Positions 25,201 to 34,129 of a stretch of DNA of 64,000 nt are shown piece by piece (positions within the stretch are counted from its first letter, which is position 1; each line of letters begins with the position of its first letter). The DNA is taken from NCBI GenBank assembly GCA_947301965.1, contig CAMYUM010000002.1, positions 1-64,000 on the forward strand, in the 5' to 3' direction. The notes under the pieces are model-generated. The model was given only the letters and a program-made list of their open reading frames with translations. It had not been told where the DNA came from and made no database searches. The position numbers and the translations under genes are program-made. The DNA comes from an uncultured Azospirillum sp. Its GTDB lineage: Bacteria; Pseudomonadota; Alphaproteobacteria; RF32; CAG-239.

Positions 25201-26016
25201 ATGTTGGAACAAGCTAAAATACTTTTAAAATCAGAATACGAAAAATGTTTGGATTTGGTAAAAGAAAAAGATTTCTATGCCAATTATGCCGATGAAAAAT
25301 GGGTGCATTCCCGGCAGGTTTTGGGAGCGGGGAATTTTATTATTAAGCACGAACCGTGGTTTTACCATCAATCGGCAAAAGTGATTGAAGCGGCAAAAAC
25401 TGCCCTTTTGTTGCACGATATTGCTCGTTTTGAAGAAATAAAGCAAAAATTTTTGTACGGAACCAAGATTGACCATGGCGAGAGGGGATATGAAAAGCTG
25501 AAAAAAATGCCGGAATATGATGAATGGTTGGTGGCTTTTGCCATAAAACATCACGGACATGTTAAAGAGCGTTTTTATGAAGATGAAAGTTATAAAAACC
25601 TGAAAGATAATGATTTGCGGGATAAAGTTGAGCATATTTTCTGGCTGGTAAGAGATGCGGATAAAATCGCTAATTTTAATATTGTATGCAATGAGCGAAA
25701 AAAATATATGCAGTTGTTTTTGCCGCAATCGAGCGAAATAGAAAAGAAAGAAAAACAGATAACAGCGGCAATAATCGATGATTTTTATAAATGTAAAACG
25801 GTTGATTATTCTCTGCGGAAAACGACAGCTGATTATGAATTGGCTTTTTTGAGCTGGTATTTTGATCTAAATTATAAAAGTTCGGTTATGTTTTGCAAAA
25901 AACTCAAACTTATTGATAAGATGTTTGAAATGTTAGCCGAATATAGTGAGAATCGTGAGCTGAATACTAAATTGAGGATTTTTTTGGAAGATTATTTGGC
26001 AAAAAGATTTGCATAA
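25201..26016 (+). CDS. HD-domain phosphohydrolase
   Basis: The protein shows the HD superfamily metal ligands in order: H36 (WVHSRQV), H72-D73 ([11 protein letters not shown]) and D154 (RDADKIANF). It also has the IKHHGH segment at about 115-120, usual in HD enzymes. Such proteins hydrolyse phosphate esters of nucleotides or related molecules; the substrate is not predictable. At 271 aa no extra domain is recognised. GAGGAACAAATA precedes the ATG. It is divergent from recA, and the SOS box lies between the two genes. Confidence 0.82.
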   Translation: MLEQAKILLKSEYEKCLDLVKEKDFYANYADEKWVHSRQVLGAGNFIIKHEPWFYHQSAKVIEAAKTALLLHDIARFEEIKQKFLYGTKIDHGERGYEKLKKMPEYDEWLVAFAIKHHGHVKERFYEDESYKNLKDNDLRDKVEHIFWLVRDADKIANFNIVCNERKKYMQLFLPQSSEIEKKEKQITAAIIDDFYKCKTVDYSLRKTTADYELAFLSWYFDLNYKSSVMFCKKLKLIDKMFEMLAEYSENRELNTKLRIFLEDYLAKRFA

Positions 26017-26093
26017 ATGTTTAACAGTTTGATTTTTTATCTTGTTTAGAATAACGGGGACTGTTAGACTGGGGCTGATATGTGGAGAAAAAA

Positions 26094-26555
26094 ATGAGGC
26101 GTTTTGTATCATCGGTTGTTTGCGTTTCAATGCTGTTGTCATCGTTGCCGGTAAATGTATGGGCGCGTAAGCTTCCGCCTGCCGATTTTGGTCAAATGTA
26201 CAGTGTGGCGGCCAGGGGAGACCTTGGCGCGCTTTTGGCGGCATCGGAACGCGGGTTGGATTTAGATGCTCCGAATAGCAGCGGAGACAGCGGAATTTGT
26301 GTTGCAATCAAACATGGTGATATTATGGCTTATAATACTTTTATTAAGGCCGGAGCCTCGGTTCATCCGATGTGTGTTAATTACCTTGATCGCAGAAGAT
26401 ATGAAAGTTTTTTGGCAATGCCTAATGTAGTCAAATATTCTGACTATCCGACTTCGTTTGTACCGAGAGAAAACTATGATTATTATATTGTAGGGGCTGT
26501 CGGTGCTCTTGTGGCCGGAATTGCCTGGGTAGTTATGAATGCAACTTCTCAATAG
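26094..26555 (+). CDS. Small exported ankyrin-like protein with C-terminal membrane segment
   Basis: A signal peptide (about residues 1-25, ending VNVWA) is followed by two degenerate ankyrin-like repeats: MYSVAARGDLGALLAASERGLDLDAPNSSGDSG and the following CVAIKHGDIMAYNTFIKAGASVHP. A hydrophobic segment near the end (YIVGAVGALVAGIAWVVM) suggests a membrane tail. The ATG at 26094 is preferred because GGAG lies at the right distance; a GTG four codons upstream is the alternative. A role in protein-protein contacts in the periplasm is inferred from the repeats. Confidence 0.68.
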   Translation: MRRFVSSVVCVSMLLSSLPVNVWARKLPPADFGQMYSVAARGDLGALLAASERGLDLDAPNSSGDSGICVAIKHGDIMAYNTFIKAGASVHPMCVNYLDRRRYESFLAMPNVVKYSDYPTSFVPRENYDYYIVGAVGALVAGIAWVVMNATSQ

Positions 26556-26556
26556 G

Positions 26557-27585
26557 TTATAACTTCAACCCTTTTTGTTCACGTTTCTTTTTCCATTTCA
26601 GCTTGGCGTAAAGGCGCATGTCGGCTACTTGGTCGCTTTCGTCAACAATTTCTTTACCGAGAATGGTCTCTATAATATCTTCAAGGGTGACAATACCGAT
26701 CCAGTTGCCATAGGGATCGACGACTAATGCAATGTGATTGCGGTCTTTGAGCATGGTGGATAAAACGTCTTCAATTTTAGCCTCAGGACCAAAACTGCGC
26801 ATCGGACGTGCATATTGATCAACGGTGTCTTCGTCATCGGCTTTGAATGAGTTGGATTTATGAATATATCCCTTGTAGAGCTGTTTATCCTCGTCAATAA
26901 TCGGAAAACGAGAAAAAGGGGTTGTTTGTAAAAATTCATCAAATTCTTTAATCGTCATTCCCGGTTTTACGGAGTGGACAACTGTGCGCGGTGTCATAAT
27001 ATCTTCAACATAAACTTGTGACAAATTGATAGTGTTTTTTATCATGCGATATTGATTATCGGTGATAACGTCTTCTTCTTGAGCCATACGGGAAAGAGCG
27101 CCGATCTCTTCTTTGAGCGTTGAGCTGTCTTCAGAGTTGGAGAACCATCCCATAACAAAATCCGAGATATAGAGAAGAGGTTTGAGAAGTATGACTAAAA
27201 CGTCAACAATCGAGGCCATAAACGGAGCAATTTGTTTCCAATATTTGGCGCCGATGCTTTTGGGAAGAATTTCCGAAATAATTAATATGGATAAAGTCAT
27301 TATACCGGATGCAATGCCGAGATAAGCCTGTCCGTAGATGGCGGTTACCTGGGCACCAACACCGGCAGCTCCGATAGTGTTGGCAATGGTATTAAGGGTA
27401 AGAATCGAGGCAAGCGGGGTGTCCATATTGTGCTTAAGATTGTACAAACGTGCATAAAGATGCGGGTTGGTTTCTTTTAAATGAGCAATAAAACTGGGGG
27501 TAATTGAAAGCAACGTGGCTTCTAATATTGAACATAAAAACGAAATAAGGATTGCCGACCCGGCAAATATAAAGAGCATTAACAT
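26557..27585 (-). CDS. CNNM/DUF21 and CBS-domain membrane protein (hemolysin C-like)
   Basis: The protein belongs to the CNNM/CorB family, which is associated with Mg2+ or other cation transport. An N-terminal DUF21 domain (about residues 1-175) has four hydrophobic stretches including LSILIISEILPKSIGAKYW. Two CBS motifs follow (about 190-310): EDIMTPRTVVHSVKPG and VVDPYGNWIGIVTLEDIIETILG. The usual C-terminal CorC_HlyC domain (~80 aa) is absent; the protein ends after a basic KLKWKKKREQKGLKL tail. Convergent with the ankyrin-like gene, whose stop codon is adjacent. Confidence 0.9.
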   Translation of the reverse strand: MLMLFIFAGSAILISFLCSILEATLLSITPSFIAHLKETNPHLYARLYNLKHNMDTPLASILTLNTIANTIGAAGVGAQVTAIYGQAYLGIASGIMTLSILIISEILPKSIGAKYWKQIAPFMASIVDVLVILLKPLLYISDFVMGWFSNSEDSSTLKEEIGALSRMAQEEDVITDNQYRMIKNTINLSQVYVEDIMTPRTVVHSVKPGMTIKEFDEFLQTTPFSRFPIIDEDKQLYKGYIHKSNSFKADDEDTVDQYARPMRSFGPEAKIEDVLSTMLKDRNHIALVVDPYGNWIGIVTLEDIIETILGKEIVDESDQVADMRLYAKLKWKKKREQKGLKL

Positions 27586-27672
27586 TTTTTTTGTAAATTT
27601 TTCCTAAAATCTATTTTCTGTAGGATATATAATACGTGAGCAATTGTAAAGAGTTTTTAGCGGGTTGTATTG

Positions 27673-28323
27673 ATGAGTAAAAAGTGGGCATTGGTTTCTG
27701 ATTTTGACGGCACAATAAGTGATAAGGATTTTTTTTATTATCTCGCAGACCGTTACTTTGATGAAAAGATGCTGAAACCGTGGAAAGAGTTTTTGGCGGG
27801 TGAAAAAAAACATTTTGTCGCATTGGCGGAAATGTTCGGGAATTTGCGCATTAAAGAAAAAGAATTGAATGACTTTATTAAAACCATAAAATTGGATCAG
27901 TCGTTTTTTAAGTTGGCAGAGTGGTGTAAAAAAGAGGGGGTTCCGGTAACAATTTGTAGTGCCGGTAATGATTATTATATTAATGTATTGATGGGTAAAA
28001 AAATAGAATCGTTAGGCATAAAATTAGTCAGCAATAGAGGAAAATATTCTTCAAAAAGCGGGCTGAAAATGATACCCAATGAGGAATATTTTGATGATAA
28101 TCTGGGAGTGTCAAAAGTTGCAATCGTAGAAGATTGGCAAGGCAAAGGATATAATGTGGTTTATTGCGGAGACGGATTGCCGGATATTAAAGCAGCTGCC
28201 GCGGCGGATAAAGTATTTGCCAAATCGATGTTGTATGATGAGTGTATTAAACGGGGAATCGTGAGCGAAAAATTGACGGATTTTGCCCAAGTGCAAAAAT
28301 TTATGAAGGAGAAAATCAAATGA
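27673..28323 (+). CDS. HAD-IB phosphatase (MtnX-like)
   Basis: HAD phosphatases hydrolyse small phosphate esters through an aspartyl-phosphate. Motif I is D10-F-D12-G-T, motif II is the TICSAGND segment, and motif IV is YCGDGLPDIKAA. The C1 cap insert is short and helical. MtnX-like enzymes act in methionine salvage, but no other mtn gene is present, so that role is not supported here. The start at 27673 (MSKKWALV) is preferred over a TTG one codon upstream. The stop codon overlaps the next gene's ATG (ATGA), so the two products are made in a coupled way and probably share a pathway. Confidence 0.82.
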   Translation: MSKKWALVSDFDGTISDKDFFYYLADRYFDEKMLKPWKEFLAGEKKHFVALAEMFGNLRIKEKELNDFIKTIKLDQSFFKLAEWCKKEGVPVTICSAGNDYYINVLMGKKIESLGIKLVSNRGKYSSKSGLKMIPNEEYFDDNLGVSKVAIVEDWQGKGYNVVYCGDGLPDIKAAAAADKVFAKSMLYDECIKRGIVSEKLTDFAQVQKFMKEKIK

Positions 28324-29393
28324 AATATCAGCAAGTGATTAACAGACAAATTAATATTCCGTATTTGTTGAAAATCGGTAACGGAAAAATCGGAAAAATC
28401 GGGAAATACTTGTTTGATAAAGATATGACCGAAATTGCGGTTTTTTGGGGCGAGGGAATGTCTCATTTGTTGGGAGACAAATTTTATGCCGGTATTAATG
28501 AACATGGTATTAAAATTGAGCATGAGCAGACAGTTAATACTATTGCGTTGGAAGATATTACAAAAGCTACTTTCAGTTTGCCGACAACGGTGAAAGCTGT
28601 TTTGGGAATCGGAGGCGGAAGGGCTCTGGATTTTGCAAAATACACGGCATATTTATTACGTTTGCCATACATAAGTGTGCCGAGTTCAATGTCAAATGAC
28701 GGTTTTTGTTCTCCGACATCATCATTGACTGTAAACGGGGTGAGAAAAACCGTAAAATCATCAATTCCGTACGGAGTTGTAGTGGATTTAGACGTTATTG
28801 CTTCATGCCCCAAGGCTTTTACATACTCGGGAATCGGAGATATGTTGTCAAAGATAAGTGCGTTGTGGGACTGGAAGCAAGCATCTTTGAAGGGGTATGA
28901 AAAATATAATGATTTTGCGTCAATGTTGTCATACAACTCTTTAGACTTGTTATATTTAAGACACAGCAGCGATATAGACAGTCCGCAATTTCAGCGCAGT
29001 TTGGTTAATTCGTTGTTATATAGCGGTGTCGCTATGGAAATTGCCGGAACGTCTCGTCCGGCAAGCGGTTCGGAACATTTGATTTCACACGCATTAGATC
29101 AAATTTCGGAGCATCCGCAGTTGCATGGTGTGCAAGTCGGAGTGGCGAGTTATTTGTGCGCATTATTGCAAAATAATGTTGCGACATCAGGTTTGCGTGA
29201 TGTTTTGCAAGAAGTGGGATTTTTTGATTTTGTAGCGGAAAAACCGTTGAGCAAAAAGGAATTTATAGAAGCGTTAAAATTGGCTCCATCGATTAAAAAT
29301 AACTACTATACGGTGTTGTCTGATGAAGGAAGTTTTGAACGTGCAGTACAGTTAGTCAGTGAAGATAAAATTTTGCATAAACTGATTGTATAA
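28320..29393 (+). CDS. Glycerol-1-phosphate dehydrogenase-like protein (AraM/EgsA family)
   Basis: This family reduces dihydroxyacetone phosphate to sn-glycerol-1-phosphate, the archaeal lipid stereoisomer; bacterial AraM does the same. The nucleotide-binding GIGGGRALDFAK spans residues 97-107. The substrate loop SSMSNDGFCSPTSSL follows at about 122-135. The three zinc ligands are D174 (SGIGDMLSK), H253 (SGSEHLISHALD) and H269 (QLHGVQVG), so it looks catalytically intact. Length 357 aa is typical. Coupled to the HAD gene upstream (4-bp overlap). No prenyl-transferase partner for an archaeal-type lipid is in the window. 3-dehydroquinate synthase-like or other Fe-alcohol dehydrogenase roles are less likely. 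Confidence 0.82.
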   Translation: MKYQQVINRQINIPYLLKIGNGKIGKIGKYLFDKDMTEIAVFWGEGMSHLLGDKFYAGINEHGIKIEHEQTVNTIALEDITKATFSLPTTVKAVLGIGGGRALDFAKYTAYLLRLPYISVPSSMSNDGFCSPTSSLTVNGVRKTVKSSIPYGVVVDLDVIASCPKAFTYSGIGDMLSKISALWDWKQASLKGYEKYNDFASMLSYNSLDLLYLRHSSDIDSPQFQRSLVNSLLYSGVAMEIAGTSRPASGSEHLISHALDQISEHPQLHGVQVGVASYLCALLQNNVATSGLRDVLQEVGFFDFVAEKPLSKKEFIEALKLAPSIKNNYYTVLSDEGSFERAVQLVSEDKILHKLIV

Positions 29394-29398
29394 AAAGA

Positions 29399-30082
29399 TT
29401 ATTTGCGTTTTTGCTTTATACGAATCGCAATATCAGCAATGATTTTCAGGAGCGGACGCAAAATATACGGGGCCTGTCCGGCGGCGGAAAAGTTAACGGC
29501 GACTTGCGGCAGATTGCACTCTAAAGCAATGCCCATGCGGTGGTGACCGTTGTTGACGGTATCTTTTATACCCAACATACGCAACAACATAATTTCAATC
29601 GGGTAGTTATCATCATATCCGTTTTTCATGCTGTTATAGAGGGTTTCATAGCGTTTTTTGCGCTCACTCTCCGAGTAACGGTAAAGCGGGTTGGAAAAAG
29701 TATAAGCGCTGTTTTTATCACGAAAACTGCGTTCGATTTTCATACGACGAATCTCGCGCGGGTCAACGTGATATATGTTTGATGACCAAATTTTGTATTT
29801 ACCGCGAAGTTTTTTGATAAAGGGGGTAATCAGGTCGTAGCGTTTTATATTGGTTCTGAAAGCAATCCGAACCTGAACGTATTGTTGGTGGTCGCGCAGA
29901 GCTTCTTCAATCATGTTGCGGCCGCAAAGAAGAGTGTCGCTGATACCTTTTTCCAAATCGCCCATCAAAATGACTATTTTGCGGCGATTTTTATAGCGAG
30001 AACTGGCCTCGTTATCGGGTAAAACCGCGACATCTTTGATGTCAATTTTGTATATTTCTGATGATATGCAAAAATTGCTCAT
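29399..30082 (-). CDS. Hypothetical protein with ParB/sulfiredoxin-like NGHHR motif (227 aa)
   Basis: No named family is recognised. Residues about 130-195 contain RYETLYNSMKNGYDDNYP and then N178-G-H-H-R182-MGIAL. This resembles the GxHR motif of ParB/sulfiredoxin-fold domains. The same layout occurs inside the 1430-aa glycosyltransferase at 58.8 kb (RFDELIESIKKSYDVSKMP, then DGQHR), so the domains look homologous. The N-terminus has no signal peptide. AAGGAAAAATAAA precedes the ATG. It is convergent with the glycerol-1-phosphate dehydrogenase gene (5-bp gap). A role in surface-glycan metabolism is inferred only from the shared domain. Confidence 0.65.
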   Translation of the reverse strand: MSNFCISSEIYKIDIKDVAVLPDNEASSRYKNRRKIVILMGDLEKGISDTLLCGRNMIEEALRDHQQYVQVRIAFRTNIKRYDLITPFIKKLRGKYKIWSSNIYHVDPREIRRMKIERSFRDKNSAYTFSNPLYRYSESERKKRYETLYNSMKNGYDDNYPIEIMLLRMLGIKDTVNNGHHRMGIALECNLPQVAVNFSAAGQAPYILRPLLKIIADIAIRIKQKRK

Positions 30083-30228
30083 TTTATTTTTCCTTCTGCG
30101 TAAATATAGAATTATGAGAAAAAATAGGCAAATGTTTATTTGAAATTATCAAATATTTCTTGAGAAAAGGGGGAATATGTGGTATATTAAAAATATGATA
30201 TAAGGTAATTATTATAAGGAGAAAAAAG

Positions 30229-30732
30229 ATGCTACACGATACTATGCAAAAGACGCTCGGCGAATTTTTTCTTGTTGATTTGCAAAATGCGGAAAGCGGT
30301 GGGTTGATGTTTGAAACCCTTAAGAATATTACTTCCACATATTATCCTCAAAGTAACCTTATATCTGTTCTCGATCACATATCAGATTTTGATGCCGTTG
30401 CCAAATATCAGGGAAAATTGGCAAGGGTTAGAATCGATTATAATGCCAAAGCTGTAAATGAAATTCGTACAAGACTGATCGGTTTGAATAATTTTGGTGA
30501 GGACAATTATAAATATAAAGATAAGATTGTCCGAAAATTAAATTTGTTGCTGAATAACCGCCCGACGCTTGATGAAATGATTTATATTGCAATGTCGGCC
30601 TATATTGAGCGTGGCTGGGGTAAGGCAAGTGATTTTAAGCGGGAATTTACCAATTATATTCAGGAAACAGGTTCAGTCGAAAATTGTGATATAAAAGGTA
30701 TTTCCGTAGAGCAGAACCTGTATATGGCATAG
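30229..30732 (+). CDS. Hypothetical soluble protein (167 aa)
   Basis: No family is recognised. The protein is predicted soluble, mixed alpha/beta, without signal peptide. A hydrophilic central part (RVRIDYNAKAVNEIRTRLIG) and a helical C-terminal half (PTLDEMIYIAMSAYIERGW) are visible. A very good AAGGAG ribosome site precedes the ATG and the upstream gap is AT-rich, so it is probably transcribed alone. It is convergent with hda (2-bp gap). It resembles no mobile-element gene. Confidence 0.6.
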   Translation: MLHDTMQKTLGEFFLVDLQNAESGGLMFETLKNITSTYYPQSNLISVLDHISDFDAVAKYQGKLARVRIDYNAKAVNEIRTRLIGLNNFGEDNYKYKDKIVRKLNLLLNNRPTLDEMIYIAMSAYIERGWGKASDFKREFTNYIQETGSVENCDIKGISVEQNLYMA

Positions 30733-30734
30733 CC

Positions 30735-31463
30735 CTAAAAAAGTTCGCCTTGTCGATGTTGCGACAGGTTGTTTATGGCTTCCTTAACAATGGGAATAGA
30801 TACGGCTCGTTTGTATGAAAGCGAGACATTATCAATTTCTTCAACCAGTTTGTGAGCATAGCTGAAAGAACGGTGCATGTTTACCAAAATGTAGTTAATT
30901 ATATCACGCGAGACGGTGATTTGGCGGTCCATAAACAGTTTGATAATCAATGCGGATAATAAGTCATCATCAGGCTCACTAATGCCAATGGACGGAATCA
31001 TCTTGAGACGTGAACTTAAATCCGGAAGTTTAAATGGAATTCTTGCCGGTGCAATGTGAGAAGTAAATAAGATATATCCGCCTTGATCACGATAAAGATT
31101 AAACAGATGAAACATAGCTTCTTCATCAATTTTCGGACCCAAGTTTTCAATAATAAGACATTTGTTTTGTTCAAATAACTGATGGATAATGTCGAGATTT
31201 ATGCTTTCAGCCTCCAAACGGGGAAGGTGATACGGTTTGTTGGTTTTTAGGGCTACGGTTTCTTCAAAAATATGGGTGAGATGCGTTTTTCCGCAATTTT
31301 CCGGACCGTATATGCATAATCCGAATGCCGGCCATTGAGGCCATAAATCAATCATATCAAACGCTTCACTGTTGCACGAAGATTTTATAAAGTCTTGTCT
31401 TCCCCAATATGGTTGATGTGCAAACTCAAGCGGAAGTTGATGTATGTTTTGTTTTTTATCCAT
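30735..31463 (-). CDS. hda: DnaA-homologue regulator (Hda/HdaA-like)
   Basis: Hda-type proteins carry the DnaA AAA+ domain without the DNA-binding domain and promote DnaA-ATP hydrolysis. The N-terminus has the clamp-binding-like QLPLEF motif, expected for Hda. Walker A is GPENCGKTHL near residue 54, with a degenerate Walker B IIENLG. The sensor region SRLKMIPSIGISEPDDDLL and lid helices follow. Length 242 aa is typical. It starts 2 bp after the cckA stop codon, so the cell-cycle kinase and replication regulator are probably co-transcribed. Confidence 0.85.
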   Translation of the reverse strand: MDKKQNIHQLPLEFAHQPYWGRQDFIKSSCNSEAFDMIDLWPQWPAFGLCIYGPENCGKTHLTHIFEETVALKTNKPYHLPRLEAESINLDIIHQLFEQNKCLIIENLGPKIDEEAMFHLFNLYRDQGGYILFTSHIAPARIPFKLPDLSSRLKMIPSIGISEPDDDLLSALIIKLFMDRQITVSRDIINYILVNMHRSFSYAHKLVEEIDNVSLSYKRAVSIPIVKEAINNLSQHRQGELF

Positions 31464-31465
31464 GT

Positions 31466-34105
31466 TTATGCCTTGTTTAATACATCAAAAATCTTTTTGG
31501 TGAGGTCGCCGAGGCTGAACGGTTTGGCCAAAAATTCAAATTCATTAGAAACCGAAAATTCACTACGGGTAATTTCTTCGGAATAACCGGAAGCCAAAAT
31601 TACTTTTATGTCTTTTATTTGCTCTTTGACAATTGCGGCTAATTCAACACCGTTCATGCCAGGCATTACCATGTCGGTAACCAAAAGATTGAAGTCTTTT
31701 TCGGTTTTGAGATGTTCTAACGCATTTTCGGCAGAATTGCAACCGGTAACATCATATCCTTTTTTCTTGAGAGCGCGAACAGCAAAACTGCGAACCGAAT
31801 CCTCGTCTTCAACAAACAGAATTTTGATGCCTGCGTGCGGATTTTGGGCATCAATTCCTTTATCAATTGCGGATACATTTAGACCAAAAATAAACTTTTG
31901 ATTCATCGGCATGTGTGATGCCGAATTTTGCGGTTGAACGTTAATAATCGGAGTGCCTTCGGCGTTAGTAACGTTACGAGGTTTGTCGTCAGTATCACGG
32001 TTTTCGGCATCGGGATTGGTTTCAAAGCGAGGAAGGTGGATTGAAAAAGTTGTTCCTTGGTTGACAACGCTGTCAACTTTGATAAAGCCTTCGGTCTGAC
32101 GAACAATACCATAAACCATTGCCAGTCCGAGACCGGTGCCGGAGCCGACAACGTTTTGTTTGGTGGAGAAAAACGGTTCAAATATGCGATTTAGGTTTTC
32201 TTTGGCAATTCCGCATCCTGTATCTTGAACGTCAATAACAACAAAATCTCCGGGTTTTATAATCTCTTCTCCGAATTTTTGCGGAGCCTGTAAACGTTGG
32301 GTGCGGGTGGTAATGGTCAGCACTCCTTTGCCGTTCATGGCATCTTTGGCATTTACGGCAAGGTTGATAATGACTTGCGAGAACTGAACCGGATCAACGC
32401 GGATAAAGCCGAGATTGTCACCGTGATGGAATTTAAGCGTTACTTTTTCTCCGAGGACACGTTTGAGCATTTGGCTCAATTCCATAAAGTTTTCGGTAAC
32501 ATCTATATATTTCGGTTGCAACGGTTGTTTGCGTGAAAAAGCAAGCAACTGTCTGACCAAGCCGGCAGCACGGTTAGCGTTGTTTTTAACCTGAATTAAG
32601 TCGGCAAATGACGGGTCACCGACACCATGCCGTTGCAACAGTAAATCACAGAAACCGATAATTGCAGTCAAAAGGTTGTTGAAGTCATGAGCCACACCGC
32701 CGGCGAGCTGTCCGAGAGCTTGCATTTTTTGAGCCTGAGCAAACTGTACTTCAAGATTTTTTTGTTCGGTTGCATCAATGATATAGAGAACAAATCCTTC
32801 GGCCGGAGCTTTTTGGTCGGAGTAAATCGGTCTCATCGGGGTGATGTATGTTGTGGCAGTTTTGTCGCTGGGGCTTAGTGTCAACTCCATGGAGGACAAT
32901 TGTTTTTGATCCTGTAAAACATAGTCGATTTCACGGCGCAAAGTATGTTGATCAGATTTTTTAATCAGCTGCATAAGATTTATGCCTTGCAACTTATCAA
33001 TAGTTGAGTTGGCAAATTTTGCGGCCTGATTATTACATTTTTTAATAGCTCCGAAGCGGTCGGCAAAAACAATGCCGATCGGTGCAAATTCAAACAGCCA
33101 GCTAATTTCGTCGGTGCTGGTGCGAAGTCTTTTGCGCAGGTCATTATCGTTGGGTAAATCAGCCATACCGGCAGCACGAATCTTAATTTCGTTTCCTTCG
33201 CGGAAACTCTCCTGTTTTATACAGGTTTCAATGTCTTTGCCGTCAGTACTGAAAAAGTGAACAATACCGTTCCACGATGAATTGTTAGGCGGTGTTTGAG
33301 AGTTGGGCAAAATATAATCATTTAAATCACTGCCGATAATTTCTTCACGTGTTTTACCGATTTTGGAGGCAAAAATATGATTGCAATATTCAATTTTGTA
33401 GTTTTTATCAATGATATACAGAGCGGCAGGAAGATAGTCCAAAAAGTCGTGCATGGAAAGACGTTCGGTTTGAAAAATTTCTTCCATATTGCGGTCGGCG
33501 GTAATGTCGCGAAAACTCCAATATAAAAAAGTATCTTTTTTAATTTTGTTGATTAAAAAAGGTTTTTGAAAGAAATCGGTTTTGCGCAATGAAATAGTTT
33601 TTAGCGAAATTTGAAACCACGATGTGCGCTCTTTTTGAGCATGAAGGTTGAGCGAAAGAGTGACTTTTATCGGATTTAAGTTTATAAACGCATTTTTTAG
33701 TCGTTGAAACGCAAGGCTGTTATTGCGGTTGTCGGCAAGATGCTGCTGTAAAAACCATAAAATATTTTGACTGGAAAAGAGATCGCGGGCGTTGTCGTTT
33801 TCAAGAATAGTTTTGCCGTCAAAAGTTTCAATTCTCTTGGCGTTGGAGCTCTGCCGCACTATTTCATTGGCAAAACCGCCGTAATTGATGGCTTGTTCGG
33901 CGACACGAAGAATTTGTAACGATAAAATCAGACAAATCAAAGTTAATATGCCGATAAGAGGCAAGAAAAACATGAGATATCTGGGGTGAATTATAAAAGC
34001 GATAAAAAATGCAGTAAGGGTTACCAAAGTATATGCCAAGCCGATAAGCTTTTTTTGTAAAAGCTTATCGGGACGAGGCAATTCTGTTTTTACGGCGGTG
34101 TTCAA
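31466..34105 (-). CDS. cckA: Cell-cycle hybrid histidine kinase CckA
   Basis: CckA sends phosphate through ChpT to CtrA and CpdR in Alphaproteobacteria. Two membrane helices (about residues 20-65) are followed by two PAS domains (about 215-300 and 335-450). The HisKA domain has H473 in AGGVAHDFNNLLTAI. The ATPase domain has NLAVNAKDAM and GTGLGLAMVYGIV. A C-terminal receiver (about 760-879) has the phospho-Asp in LLVTDMVMPGMNG. At 879 aa it is longer than many. It sits 24 bp after pgm and 2 bp before hda. CtrA, ChpT and DivL are not in the window. Confidence 0.95.
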   Translation of the reverse strand: MNTAVKTELPRPDKLLQKKLIGLAYTLVTLTAFFIAFIIHPRYLMFFLPLIGILTLICLILSLQILRVAEQAINYGGFANEIVRQSSNAKRIETFDGKTILENDNARDLFSSQNILWFLQQHLADNRNNSLAFQRLKNAFINLNPIKVTLSLNLHAQKERTSWFQISLKTISLRKTDFFQKPFLINKIKKDTFLYWSFRDITADRNMEEIFQTERLSMHDFLDYLPAALYIIDKNYKIEYCNHIFASKIGKTREEIIGSDLNDYILPNSQTPPNNSSWNGIVHFFSTDGKDIETCIKQESFREGNEIKIRAAGMADLPNDNDLRKRLRTSTDEISWLFEFAPIGIVFADRFGAIKKCNNQAAKFANSTIDKLQGINLMQLIKKSDQHTLRREIDYVLQDQKQLSSMELTLSPSDKTATTYITPMRPIYSDQKAPAEGFVLYIIDATEQKNLEVQFAQAQKMQALGQLAGGVAHDFNNLLTAIIGFCDLLLQRHGVGDPSFADLIQVKNNANRAAGLVRQLLAFSRKQPLQPKYIDVTENFMELSQMLKRVLGEKVTLKFHHGDNLGFIRVDPVQFSQVIINLAVNAKDAMNGKGVLTITTRTQRLQAPQKFGEEIIKPGDFVVIDVQDTGCGIAKENLNRIFEPFFSTKQNVVGSGTGLGLAMVYGIVRQTEGFIKVDSVVNQGTTFSIHLPRFETNPDAENRDTDDKPRNVTNAEGTPIINVQPQNSASHMPMNQKFIFGLNVSAIDKGIDAQNPHAGIKILFVEDEDSVRSFAVRALKKKGYDVTGCNSAENALEHLKTEKDFNLLVTDMVMPGMNGVELAAIVKEQIKDIKVILASGYSEEITRSEFSVSNEFEFLAKPFSLGDLTKKIFDVLNKA

Positions 34106-34129
34106 TTGATAACCCTTTGCAAAATTAGT

